Shown: positions 46,480-55,344 of the stretch, in pieces | Layout: each line of letters begins with the position of its first letter | Numbering within the stretch: position 1 is the first letter of the stretch | Source: Haliangium sp963772315 | Lineage (GTDB): Bacteria; Myxococcota_A; Polyangia; Haliangiales; Haliangiaceae | Assembly (NCBI GenBank): GCA_963772315.1 | Contig: CAVYWJ010000001.1 | Location: forward strand, 992,001 to 1,056,000 | Direction: 5' to 3' | Length of the DNA: 64,000 nt | Program-made: the position numbers and the translations under genes | Notes under the pieces: generated by a model | Seen by the model: only the letters and a program-made list of their open reading frames with translations | What the model was told of the DNA's origin: nothing | Database searches by the model: none

Positions 46480-46555
46480 GGTCGGCGCATTCTACTATGC
46501 CTCGCCGCCCCTGTATCCCCGCCGGCGCCGCCCGTGCTGCGCGTGGCTCCTTCGA

Positions 46556-47590
46556 TCAATCCTCGCTCCAGTCCGCGCCGGACCCGGGCTGAACGCGCTG
46601 GAACACCTCCTCCGCGGGCTTCGACACCGGCACCATCACCGCCACCACGGTCGCGGCCGTCCCGAGCGCGCCGATCATGCCCAGCGCCAGCGCCGCCACC
46701 CGCCAGCGCGGTGCCTGCAGCGCGGCCGGTCGCACCGCGAAGCCCACGATCAGCCCGGCCACCAGCCCGATCCCGTGCGCCACGTTATCGGCTCCCATGA
46801 AGTATCCGAACACGAACACGTACAGCGCCCACTTCAGCATCGCGTTCCGCTCCGCGAGCCCGGCGCGCGTGCCCTGGCGCTGCCCGTGCCCGGCCACCAC
46901 CCCGACCAGCCCCATGATCGCCCCGGACGCCCCGATCCCGATCCCCCCGCCCACCTGCATGCTGCCCAGGCTCGCCAGCGCCCCGGTCATCAGGAACAGC
47001 GCCAGCATGACCGCCCGCCCGTACGCTTTCTCGACCAGCGGTCCCACTGACGCCAGCGCGAACAGATTGAACGCCAGGTGCAGCAGGTCTGCGTGCAGGA
47101 GCACTGACGTCGCGGGCCGCCACCACTCCGCGCCGCCCATGCCCGCGGGCAGCGTGGCTCCGAAGTGGATCAGCGCCTCTGATGGCAGCGACCACCACGA
47201 TCCTGGGCTGTCGAGCGTCACCCGGCCGTGGATCACGACCAGCACCGCCCCGAGCATCAGGCTCAGCGACATCTTCGCCGGCACGAACACCCCGAGCCGC
47301 TCCAGCACGTGACCCACCCGCGTCCCCATCGCCGCCCCGCAGCGCTCGCAGCGCTGGATCGCCCGGTCCTGGATCGCCCCGCACGTGCGACACACCTGGT
47401 GCTGGTAGCGAACGTGCTGGATGCGCTGCTCGGTCCGCCGCCTGGTCGCGTTCCACCCCTTCTGCAGCCGCTGCAGCTTCCAGCGCACCCGCACCGGGTT
47501 GATCCCCAGCGCCGACGTCGCTGCCACCACCCGCTCGATCCAGTCCCGCTCGTCCCGAGGCGACGGCGAATTGGGCTTGCTGTCCATCAT
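46556..47590 (-). CDS. Rhomboid intramembrane serine protease with zinc-ribbon N-terminus
   Basis: This 344-residue polytopic protease cleaves other membrane proteins inside the bilayer. The catalytic serine is in GIGASGAIMG (Ser222) and the catalytic histidine in NVAHGIGLVAG (His272). The oxyanion-type motif HADLLHLAFNLFAL contains Asn175. An N-terminal cytosolic part of about 90 residues carries a zinc ribbon (CRTC...CERC, Cys67, 70, 81, 84), which may regulate the protease or bind partners. The substrate is unknown. The gene is separated from the PEGA gene by 76 bp and may be co-transcribed. Confidence 0.92.
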   Translation of the reverse strand: MMDSKPNSPSPRDERDWIERVVAATSALGINPVRVRWKLQRLQKGWNATRRRTEQRIQHVRYQHQVCRTCGAIQDRAIQRCERCGAAMGTRVGHVLERLGVFVPAKMSLSLMLGAVLVVIHGRVTLDSPGSWWSLPSEALIHFGATLPAGMGGAEWWRPATSVLLHADLLHLAFNLFALASVGPLVEKAYGRAVMLALFLMTGALASLGSMQVGGGIGIGASGAIMGLVGVVAGHGQRQGTRAGLAERNAMLKWALYVFVFGYFMGADNVAHGIGLVAGLIVGFAVRPAALQAPRWRVAALALGMIGALGTAATVVAVMVPVSKPAEEVFQRVQPGSGADWSED

Positions 47591-47656
47591 CGAACGCTAC
47601 CGGAGCGCGCCCCTGGACACAATGGCCGTCGCGTGTGCCGCGCCTGCGGCCGTGCC

Positions 47657-48439
47657 TCACGCCACCCGGTTTGACGCCGTCACCTCCGGCGCGCGCGTCT
47701 CCTCTGTCTCGTCCTCGTCTGCCGACTGCCCGCGCCGTCGCGACGGCCGCACTCGATCCGCCAGCTCGTCCATGCCGGCCAGGCGGAACAGCGCCTCCAG
47801 CGCGCGCGCCACCGACAGATAGCAGGTATCGAACGCGCTCATCGCGCGCAGCTTGTTCATCAGCGTGATGTCGCGCTCGCGCTGTTTGCGCACCCCCGCC
47901 TCCTGCGCGACCTCCAGCCGGTTGGTGGCCGCGGCCAGCGGTCCGAGATAGGCCTCCGCGTCGAACGTCAGCCCGCGTCGCGCGGTCAGCTCGGCCGCGA
48001 CCCCGGGCAGCCGCGTGTGCACCGCGTCTCCCACCCGGCAGAGCGCGACCGGCTCGCGCGTCGTGATGCCCTTGAGCCCGAGCTTGAACAGCGCCGCGCG
48101 CCCGCCCACCGCTTCCACCGCCCGTCGCAGGTCCACGACCTCGCGATACAGCGTCGCTGTCGCCTCCTTGACCTCGCGCCGCACCGGCCGCCCGCGCGCC
48201 TTCTCGATCTCGTGCGCCTGGTCGGTCACCACCAGCGCCTCGATGCTCGCCTGCAGCGTCCGCCCCAGGCGCCGTATCAGATCCGCGGTGCTGCTGCCGC
48301 TGCCCGGCACCTCCGGACCGAGCCCCGGCGCCAGCGTCTGCTCCAGCCGCGCGCCCACCAGGTCCGCATGCGTGACCGCCGCCTGGATCACGATTGCCGC
48401 CTCGTCTTGCCGGCGGGTCACCATCTTCGAATACGCCAT
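47657..48439 (-). CDS. Helical protein of unknown function
   Basis: This 260-residue cytosolic protein is predicted to be mostly alpha-helical with long amphipathic segments (LIRRLGRTLQASIEALVVTDQAHEIEKA and TLYREVVDLRRAVEAVGGRAALFKLGL). It ends in an acidic, probably disordered tail (SADEDETEETRAPEV). There is no signal peptide or membrane segment. No family is recognised; related proteins of unknown function are typical of myxobacterial genomes. Confidence 0.65.
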   Translation of the reverse strand: MAYSKMVTRRQDEAAIVIQAAVTHADLVGARLEQTLAPGLGPEVPGSGSSTADLIRRLGRTLQASIEALVVTDQAHEIEKARGRPVRREVKEATATLYREVVDLRRAVEAVGGRAALFKLGLKGITTREPVALCRVGDAVHTRLPGVAAELTARRGLTFDAEAYLGPLAAATNRLEVAQEAGVRKQRERDITLMNKLRAMSAFDTCYLSVARALEALFRLAGMDELADRVRPSRRRGQSADEDETEETRAPEVTASNRVA

Positions 48440-49112
48440 CGAACCAGCTCCTTTACAGCAGCTCCCTGAACTTCTCGCGTACTACTCGCTGCCGCAGGGC
48501 TGGATCGCCGCTGTATTACAGCGCCAGACCGCCGCACGAGCCTCGCGACGGCGATTGTTCAGGGACTATCCTCTGAATCTAGCCTGGCGCTACAGACTGT
48601 GCACGCGAGACTCGTGAGATCCAGGCTAGTGCCAGAGATTGTACGCATGGAAATCTGCCGCTCCACCCTGGAGCCATCGAGTACGCGCGTGAAACTCATC
48701 CGATCCAGGCTGGATGTAGCCACAGTGCATCTGCAGTCACTATAAATCCACCCATGTCCTGTTTCATTCATCACTGACAAATCTCCTACACCACTCTTGT
48801 TCGGTCGATTTTTTTCTGACAACGCGACGGATCCACCAAGAGAGCGCGGATTTTCTCGCGAAAAATCGTCCAAAAAGACCAAAATCAGGCGACTTCTCTC
48901 TGCGGCCGCCCGATTTTCTCGCCTGCCCGCCCGGTTGCAGCCGCATCCCTCCTCGCTGCAGCCGCTGCTTCCAGGCTTCGGCCGTGATGCTCGCGGGGAG
49001 GCTCGGTGCTTCCCGTCATCCTGCGGTGACACACCAGGAGTTTTTGCCGAGCAGGGCCAACCTGATGGTGAGCCCGCGATGCCGCTGTGATAGGAATCCT
49101 GCTCTCACCGAG
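48440..49112. other. Low-GC intergenic region with imperfect direct repeats
   Basis: About 670 bp have no convincing gene. The section 48580-48720 contains related segments around GATCCAGGCT (near 48618 and 48701) with similar flanks (ACTCGTGA before one, ACTCATCC before the other), and a diverged copy near 48580. The section 48770-48900 is AT-rich with runs of T and A and two copies of GATTTTCTCGC. It precedes the nitrilase-winged-helix-NTPase cassette and may hold its promoter. A 157-codon minus-strand frame spans it but shows no recognisable protein. Confidence 0.5.
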
Positions 49113-50708
49113 ATGAGCTCCTTCGTCGCCCACGCTCTCGAGATCCTGCAGGCCAAGGCGCCCGCATGCGTGCGCGGCAGCGAGGACAGTCGCATCGACT
49201 TCCTGGCGAACCTCTTCGTCGTCTGCACCTACCTGCAGGAGACCGAGTCGTCAGCGGACATGCGTGAGATTCCCATCGTGTCACCGAAGCCGGTCAATGG
49301 ATGGGATGACGTCCCGGAAGCCGTACAGCAGGTCGCTGCCGAGCGGTCCGCACCGGCGTATGCGGCGCTGATGACGCTGCTGCTCTCGCTCGACCAGCAG
49401 TTTCCATGGACGTTCGCCGACGGCGAGAAGCCTCCGCGGTGGGCCATCGACGTCTCCATTCCTGGTGGGGAGCATGCAGATGTTCGCGGGACCGTCCATT
49501 GCTGGATACGCCCGCTGAGCGACTTGCGCAGGCTGATGTGGAAGCGGGGCGGACCGACTCACTACCACTACCGGCCCATCGATCACCTGCGCTGTCTTGG
49601 CATGTTCTGGGATCGCGGCCTGAAACCGCGGCTACGCCCGATGCCGTGGCCAGCGCGGCTGGCACCTGCGCTGATCGAGCAGAGCGGCCGGCGCCTTGGT
49701 CATGGGGGCTTTCGCGTGGCTCTGTGTCCGCTCGACGGTCCATTCTGGCCGCGTTTCACGCTCCGCCAGGGAGCGCGACAGTTTGCCATCGATACCGGCG
49801 CGCCCATGCATGCTCCCGAGCAGCTGGAGGCGCACCTCGACGAGCTCCTCGCACAGGCTCGGACGCGCGAGATCGATGTCCTCGTGTTTCCCGAGCTGAC
49901 CATCGACGCGCAGACGCTCACCTGGCTCCAGCAGAGGCTGGGTCAGGAGGCGTTTCCTCATGCCATCATCGCGGGTAGCTTCCACGTCGCGGACGGTGAG
50001 ACCTTGCGCAACCGCGCTCCCGTGCTCGACCAGGACGGGCGCGCGCTGTGGAGCCACGACAAGCGTGGGCACTTCAAGGTCATGGGTCGCGAGCTGCGAG
50101 CGATGAGCCGGGCCGCCTCCGCATCAGGGAAGCCCAGCTTGTTCCACGGCACGTTGCCTGCCGAGCACGACGTTGACGAGGAGTATCTCGAAGGCATCCA
50201 TCATGGAGATACGCTGCACGTCTTCGATGCCCCTCTCGGCCGTGTGGCCGTGCTGATCTGCGCGGATGCGCTCGACTCGTCTCATGGCTACCGGAGCCTG
50301 GTCGAGGCGGCCAGCATCGATCTGCTCCTGATCATCGGGATGAGTCCCAAGACAGCCGACTTCCTGCGCTGGGCCGAGGAGCTGCGGCGCCAGCAGACCG
50401 CCGTGCTGTTCGTCAATACCGGATGCTTGCTGCAGCGGCGCCAGCACCTCGATGACCCCGAGGCAGTGGCTGCATTCATGAGCTTGCCCTGGCGGGGGCA
50501 TACACACCCTGTCCGGGTTCGCTGGCGCCACGGCGGCAGCAGCGTCGAGTTGACGGGCGGCGGGGCTGACGACGTGTGGACGCCCATCGAAGCCGACCCG
50601 GATGCGCTGATGCTGTTACCCGACGGCCAGGGCCTGGTCGTGAACCTCGGGGCCTGGTGGCGTGAGACGTTTCCCTTGCGCACCATGTACAGTGGAAGGA
50701 AGGTGTAA
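49113..50708 (+). CDS. Nitrilase-superfamily hydrolase with N-terminal unknown domain
   Basis: This 531-residue protein has a C-terminal carbon-nitrogen hydrolase domain (about residues 200-480). The catalytic triad is complete: Glu261 in VLVFPELTID, Lys317 in SHDKRGHFK and Cys383 in VAVLICADALD. The first 200 residues form a domain I do not recognise (VNGWDDVPEAVQQVAAERSA, WIRPLSDLRRLMWKR). Nitrilase-fold enzymes cut C-N bonds in nitriles, amides or amidated cofactors. The start at ATG 49113 is a choice; an earlier in-frame ATG adds up to 43 residues of low coding character. It is the first gene of a three-gene same-strand cassette with the winged-helix and KGGVGR NTPase genes, which argues for a system component and not a housekeeping amidase. 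Confidence 0.87.
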   Translation: MSSFVAHALEILQAKAPACVRGSEDSRIDFLANLFVVCTYLQETESSADMREIPIVSPKPVNGWDDVPEAVQQVAAERSAPAYAALMTLLLSLDQQFPWTFADGEKPPRWAIDVSIPGGEHADVRGTVHCWIRPLSDLRRLMWKRGGPTHYHYRPIDHLRCLGMFWDRGLKPRLRPMPWPARLAPALIEQSGRRLGHGGFRVALCPLDGPFWPRFTLRQGARQFAIDTGAPMHAPEQLEAHLDELLAQARTREIDVLVFPELTIDAQTLTWLQQRLGQEAFPHAIIAGSFHVADGETLRNRAPVLDQDGRALWSHDKRGHFKVMGRELRAMSRAASASGKPSLFHGTLPAEHDVDEEYLEGIHHGDTLHVFDAPLGRVAVLICADALDSSHGYRSLVEAASIDLLLIIGMSPKTADFLRWAEELRRQQTAVLFVNTGCLLQRRQHLDDPEAVAAFMSLPWRGHTHPVRVRWRHGGSSVELTGGGADDVWTPIEADPDALMLLPDGQGLVVNLGAWWRETFPLRTMYSGRKV

Positions 50709-50713
50709 TAATA

Positions 50714-50833
50714 ATGGAACAGGTGCTCGCTCAAGGTGACGCGGCGATGAAAAACTGGAAAGAAGCGGAAGTAGAAGCCACCCGAGCAATGTTCATCAGT
50801 CAGCGGAGGGATCCCGATGGCATCCATGACTGA
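50714..50833 (+). CDS. Possible 39-residue peptide within the nitrilase cassette
   Basis: An ATG 5 bp after the nitrilase stop opens a 39-codon frame with a balanced, helical-looking composition (AAMKNWKEAEVEATRAMF). It ends inside the next gene, overlapping its start by 17 bp. An AAGGAAGG stretch at the end of the nitrilase gene could serve as ribosome site. It may be a real small protein or simply a coupling leader for the winged-helix gene. Confidence 0.3.
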   Translation: MEQVLAQGDAAMKNWKEAEVEATRAMFISQRRDPDGIHD

Positions 50834-51494
50834 CAAAGCCCGGCAGTTCATCGAGGAGCTGGACAGAGTGCAAGAGGCCGGCGATGCCGCCCCCGTGCGG
50901 CGGGCGCTGCAGACGATCCTGTTCGACATGGTGGAGCGCATCTGGGCCGGGGAGCCGGACGTGGCGGCGCAGTATCTGGAGCTGATGGAGCCGGTGCTCC
51001 CTCGCATCCGTGCCGTGCTGGCGACCCTGCCGGAGGAGCCGTCGGCCGACGCTGCACGCTACGCCTACAGCGTGGTGCAAGCCCTGCAGGTCGCGGACCG
51101 CGCCCTGGGTTCTGCACGCATCGAGGTGGATCTCGCCTCTCTGTCATCGGAGAGCAAGCGGGATGTGCTGCGGGTTCTCTTCGACGAGGGCGTCAAGCGC
51201 CATCTCAGCCGCGATGACATTCACAAGCACCTGAAGAGGTCCCCCGGAAGGCAACCGCCAACCTCTACTCGCATCGGTCAGATCCTGGTCGAGCTGTACG
51301 CTTTGAATCTGGTGACACGAGCCGAGTTTGCGCGGCAAGGCGGCATGACGGCGCACTATCACCTCACGCCTCCGGGACGGCAGCTCTGCACGCGACTCTT
51401 TCGCGATGAGCAAGAGGAGGTGCAAAGCAATGACACCTGGATGCCGGAGGATGAGGTGGATAAGTACCTGCAGCGCCGAATGGCCGCTGGCTGA
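50817..51494 (+). CDS. Winged-helix domain protein of the nitrilase/NTPase cassette
   Basis: This 225-residue protein has a helical N-terminal half (residues 1-105) and a C-terminal winged-helix-like half. The latter starts SSESKRDVLRVLFDEGVKRHLSRDDIHKHL; the RIGQILVELYALNLVTR helix is followed by a wing (GGMTAHYHLTPPGRQL). GGAGGG lies 6 nt before the ATG. DNA binding is possible, but in conflict systems such domains can also act as protein adaptors. It ends 9 bp before the NTPase gene, so the two are likely co-translated. Confidence 0.75.
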   Translation: MASMTDKARQFIEELDRVQEAGDAAPVRRALQTILFDMVERIWAGEPDVAAQYLELMEPVLPRIRAVLATLPEEPSADAARYAYSVVQALQVADRALGSARIEVDLASLSSESKRDVLRVLFDEGVKRHLSRDDIHKHLKRSPGRQPPTSTRIGQILVELYALNLVTRAEFARQGGMTAHYHLTPPGRQLCTRLFRDEQEEVQSNDTWMPEDEVDKYLQRRMAAG

Positions 51495-51503
51495 ACGATC
51501 GCC

Positions 51504-54179
51504 ATGATTGTTTCGTTCTATTCCTTCAAAGGCGGCGTGGGCCGCACGCTCGCGCTGGCGCACGCCGCATGGCTCCTGGCGGCAGGCTCGCCCGAGCAGC
51601 AAATCCTGGCAATCGACCTCGATCTCGAAGCGCCTGGGCTCGACAGCTACTTCGAGTTTCCCGGCTGGAAGGAATGCAAAGGCCTGGCGGGGCTCATCCA
51701 GAATTACCAGCAACAGCCCGAGATCGAACGGCGTGAATGGCTGCGCCGTATGCTCTCCGACGAGAGCCATGGCTACGTGGTGCGCCCGCAGGGCGAGAAC
51801 GAGCGGACCAATCTGTGGTACCTGCCGTCCGGGCTGGGACGCGGCCGCTCCGTGAGCTATCGCCGCGTGACAGGGTGGCTACGCAAGGAGATCGAGTTAC
51901 AGGATCGCTCCCAGGGCTGGCCTGCAGCAGCGAATAGGGGCTTCCTCGGCGACTTCCGCGCCGTGCTCGCGGAAGGCTTCGCGTATGCCCTGATCGACTC
52001 GCGTACCGGCCTCGCCGATGAAGCCTTTGCCAGCACGGTGCTGCTCGCGCATGCGCTGGTCGTGTGCTTTCGTCTCAGCGACATCCACTTGCAGGGCATC
52101 CGCTCAGCAGTGGCCAACTTTGCCAAGCGCGAAGGACTGCGGGTCGATCATCCGGCGCTGCCGCTGATCCCGGTGGTGACGCCGCTGCCCACGCGCGGCG
52201 GACAGGATATCCATCGCTGGCTGGAGGAGAAGGTATTGCCGCTGTTCCAGCGCTGGCAACCGCCGGACGAGGATCTCGACACCTGGGAGCGCTCGCCGCT
52301 GCTCGCCTTGGACACGCCGATCGTACGGCTCTACGAGGAGCCATTCCTGGAGATCGGCCAGCCCATGCTGGTGGACAAGCTGGGCGAGCTCCTGCAGGGG
52401 TTCGATGATGGTGTACCGCTGGTCGCTGGATACGACAGTCTCGTGAACAGCATCCGGCTGCTCGGGTACCTTCATGACTTAGAGGCCGCAGCAGGCCTCG
52501 AAGAACATTACTTGCCAGAGCGGCCCACGCTGGCGCTGCGTTACTGGCGCATCCAGGCCGGCGCCAGCCTGGATACCTTCTCTACGTTATCTGATAATTA
52601 CGACTCCGAGGACATTGGGCCGGAGGCCGTGCGGGTTGCGGTCGAGGTGCTGGAGTCTTGGGAACGGCGGCTTGCCGACGATGATACCGACGGACGCGAT
52701 AAGCTTGCGTATGCGTGGCGCTCGGTTGCCAATCTTGCCGCCAAGTACGATCGCGAAGCTGTCAAGCGCCTGGGCGAGCGGGCAGTCGAACAAGCGCACA
52801 GTCAAGCGGCCAAAGGAGTCACACGTTGGTGCCTCGCTGCAGATTTACGCCGCCGCATCCCGCAGGATGCAGCGGGCAAGGTGCCGAGCCCGAGGTTCCG
52901 GAAGGACAGCGATGATCCGGGAGTTCGCATCATCGAGCTTCTCGAGACCGCAGAGCGAGAGCTGCGGGCCGCCAGCGAATGGAGCAGCTTGTTCGGGTGT
53001 CTGCAATCGCAGATCGATATATATCAAGAGACCCGCCGCTACAGAAAGGCAGTCGAAGCTCTTGGCAAAGCAGCAGAGCTCGTCGCCATGGATGAGCTCG
53101 CCGAGCAGGCCAAGGTAGCTCGCACGCGTGTGACGACGCTATGCCTGTTACTCGGTCAGGTGTCGGCTGCGATTCGCGCTGGTGCACAGCAGGAGCCGTG
53201 GATTCATTCCCTTGGAATCGTCTACCTGTTCCAGCTGAGATGGCGCAACCTGGCCCGCGACATCGCTACAAAGGCTCGTGCGGTCATCGATAAGGATCTG
53301 CTCAGCCTCGCTTTCCTTACGGAGCTCGATGCGACTGGCGCTGGCGAGGGGCATAGGCCCTCCCAGGAGCTGTCGCTGCCAGCGAGGCTGTACCTGGAAT
53401 TCATCGCCCAGATTCTGCGCGGACAGCCAGAGCCGAACGCGTTGAGCATGGATGACGCTCTGGACGACTATCCCTACCTCGTACTGTTCTACGATATCTG
53501 GGCTCGGCTCTTTCACCAGCATCGAGACCTGTCGGATGCCGAGGTGCTCGTGCAAATCCACCGCTACAACCTCGATACATCGCTGATCGGTATACGTGCC
53601 TGGCTCACGGCTGAGCCTGGTCAGGCGACTCGCATGCTCCGGCGACAGCTGAATCAGGCCGGCCCCATGGACGCGCGTGCACGAGCGCTCATATTCTACG
53701 GCTTACACGCCGCATTCCTCGGGAATGCCGCAATTTCCCGGCGCTGTGGTCAGCTGCTCACCCAATTCAACGAATACGCTCCCGAGGTCAACGTCGTCGT
53801 GCGAAACAGCGACTTCTGGATCCTGGCCGACGCTGTCCTGGCGCAGCTCATACGTGAGAAGCGGATCGACCCTGAAAGGATCACGCTGTTCAGCGAGCTG
53901 GTAACGATCATCACCGCTCCGCCAGATCCACCCGAACCCGAGACGCTCGCGTGGTCATGGGAAGACGGCCTGCCGCTCGAATCCATGCACCGTGCTGCCG
54001 AATTTCTAGAGCGCCTGCCCGACGACATCGACGAGATCCTCGCCATGCCGCTCCTGAGCCTCCGAGCTCCGGTGCGGCTCGGGTTCTGCTTGCCCTGGGC
54101 CTCGCGGACCGCGCTTGCAGTGAGGACCGGGCCGATGGAAGCAGTCCGACATCGCCGCCCAGCGCGAGGAACGAGTTGA
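51504..54179 (+). CDS. KGGVGR-motif SIMIBI NTPase with long helical C-terminal region
   Basis: This 891-residue protein begins with a ParA/MinD-like P-loop domain. The deviant Walker A is FYSFKGGVGRTLALAHAAWLL (Lys9; Arg14 replaces the usual Lys of GKT). ILAIDLDLEAPGLD is the Walker A' region, and FAYALIDSRTGLADEAF corresponds to the switch/Walker B region. After about residue 320 the chain is a long array of helical repeats of TPR-like appearance up to about residue 850. NTPases with this KGGVGR variant are known from predicted NTP-dependent conflict and signalling systems. Here it would be the sensor or regulator of the nitrilase. It has no good ribosome site and probably depends on coupling to the upstream gene. 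The last 45 residues are basic and may be a degraded end. Confidence 0.85.
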   Translation: MIVSFYSFKGGVGRTLALAHAAWLLAAGSPEQQILAIDLDLEAPGLDSYFEFPGWKECKGLAGLIQNYQQQPEIERREWLRRMLSDESHGYVVRPQGENERTNLWYLPSGLGRGRSVSYRRVTGWLRKEIELQDRSQGWPAAANRGFLGDFRAVLAEGFAYALIDSRTGLADEAFASTVLLAHALVVCFRLSDIHLQGIRSAVANFAKREGLRVDHPALPLIPVVTPLPTRGGQDIHRWLEEKVLPLFQRWQPPDEDLDTWERSPLLALDTPIVRLYEEPFLEIGQPMLVDKLGELLQGFDDGVPLVAGYDSLVNSIRLLGYLHDLEAAAGLEEHYLPERPTLALRYWRIQAGASLDTFSTLSDNYDSEDIGPEAVRVAVEVLESWERRLADDDTDGRDKLAYAWRSVANLAAKYDREAVKRLGERAVEQAHSQAAKGVTRWCLAADLRRRIPQDAAGKVPSPRFRKDSDDPGVRIIELLETAERELRAASEWSSLFGCLQSQIDIYQETRRYRKAVEALGKAAELVAMDELAEQAKVARTRVTTLCLLLGQVSAAIRAGAQQEPWIHSLGIVYLFQLRWRNLARDIATKARAVIDKDLLSLAFLTELDATGAGEGHRPSQELSLPARLYLEFIAQILRGQPEPNALSMDDALDDYPYLVLFYDIWARLFHQHRDLSDAEVLVQIHRYNLDTSLIGIRAWLTAEPGQATRMLRRQLNQAGPMDARARALIFYGLHAAFLGNAAISRRCGQLLTQFNEYAPEVNVVVRNSDFWILADAVLAQLIREKRIDPERITLFSELVTIITAPPDPPEPETLAWSWEDGLPLESMHRAAEFLERLPDDIDEILAMPLLSLRAPVRLGFCLPWASRTALAVRTGPMEAVRHRRPARGTS

Positions 54180-54452
54180 CCAAGACGCCTGGGGCAGTGG
54201 CGCCGAGCAGGACGGCTCTGACGCTTGGGCGCTGGATCGAGATAACGTATCGACTTCCTCGACTGCTGCGCGGCATCGGCGAGCGTGTGGGTGTGGACGA
54301 TATCGCCGGCTGAAAGATGTCGGCCACACGGTCTGGATGAGCCGCTGCGGGATGATTTCGGGCTCCAGTCGATGAGCTCGAGGTTACAATTCAAGCCAGG
54401 CAATCCTCATCCACGCACACCGGGCACGGACACTCGTGCAAGGAGGAGAATC

Positions 54453-55344
54453 GTGAGGTACGGAGAGAAAGGTCAGGGGATCCTGGCTGTCCAGCGAGCG
54501 CTGCTCCGGCATGGTTACCACCTTCCCAGCGGGGGAGCCGACGGCCACCTCGGCGACGAGACCTGGGGCGTCCTGCGGCAGTTCGCGAAAGACCAGGGCA
54601 TCCACTGGGCGCCGGTCGTACCAGACGCGGTGCTCGCTGTCCTCGCCGACCGGCCGGTCGACAACGATCCCTACGAGCTGTCTCATGTGAGGGATTTGAC
54701 CTCGCTACAGCGGGATCCGCCGGAGGTCGCGGAGAAGCACAAGCTGTCCCGGGGCCTGGTCGCCAAGCACGAGCTCGCGCAGATCCGGGGGATCGTGATT
54801 CACCAGACCAACACTCTCTTCAGCGTGAGCGCGTCGCAGATCGAGGCTGCAGGCGGTAATCGCGAAGAGGCGCTGCACCGGCGCGGCTTGCGCGTGGGGT
54901 GTCACGTGATCGCGTTCGAAGGAGCCACCGCCGGGGTCGAGTGCGGCCATGTCTGCCACGTCAATCCGCTGAACTGGTACGTGTACCATGCACAGCACGC
55001 GAACAGCTTCGCCGTGGGGCTCGAGATCGAGGGGCGGTTCCCCGGGCTCACCCGGAACGAACAGCTGACAGCGTCCACTCGCGTCATCAATGCAGCGCGG
55101 CTCGCGCTCAAGTTCATCGTGGTGAAGGCGCGCGAGCTGGGAATGAACAACCTCGAGTTCATCTGGGCGCACCGGCAGACGTCGCCCAAGAGACGCGGCG
55201 ACCCTGGCCAGGAGCTTCTGGAAGCGCGTGGTGCTGGAGTACGCCGTACCCGTGCTCGGCTTGAAGACGGACACGCAGGCGGTCTGGAACAATGGGCGAC
55301 CGATCCCGCTGGCGTGGGACCCCGCGGGCAAGGGACATTATTGA
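54453..55344 (+). pseudogene. Peptidoglycan amidase with N-terminal binding domain, frameshifted
   Basis: A GTG start with a perfect AGGAGGAGAA site opens a protein with a PG_binding_1-like domain (GQGILAVQRALLRHGY, DGHLGDETWGVLRQF). An amidase_2-type domain follows (RGIVIHQTN, GLEIEGRFPG, WAHRQTSPKRRGDPG). The frame breaks after RRGDPGQEL: one extra base near 55217-55219 (GAGCTTCTGG) must be removed to continue as WKRVVLEYAVPVLG and end at 55344. The restored end overlaps the convergent gene by 7 bp, as expected for an intact neighbour. It could be a recent pseudogene or a sequencing error. The intact enzyme would cut the amide bond between muramic acid and the peptide. Confidence 0.8.

Noticed and set aside
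48559..49032. A 157-codon minus-strand frame upstream of the nitrilase gene
   Set aside because: It covers low-GC repeat sequence, has no domain and no good start; kept as intergenic with repeats.
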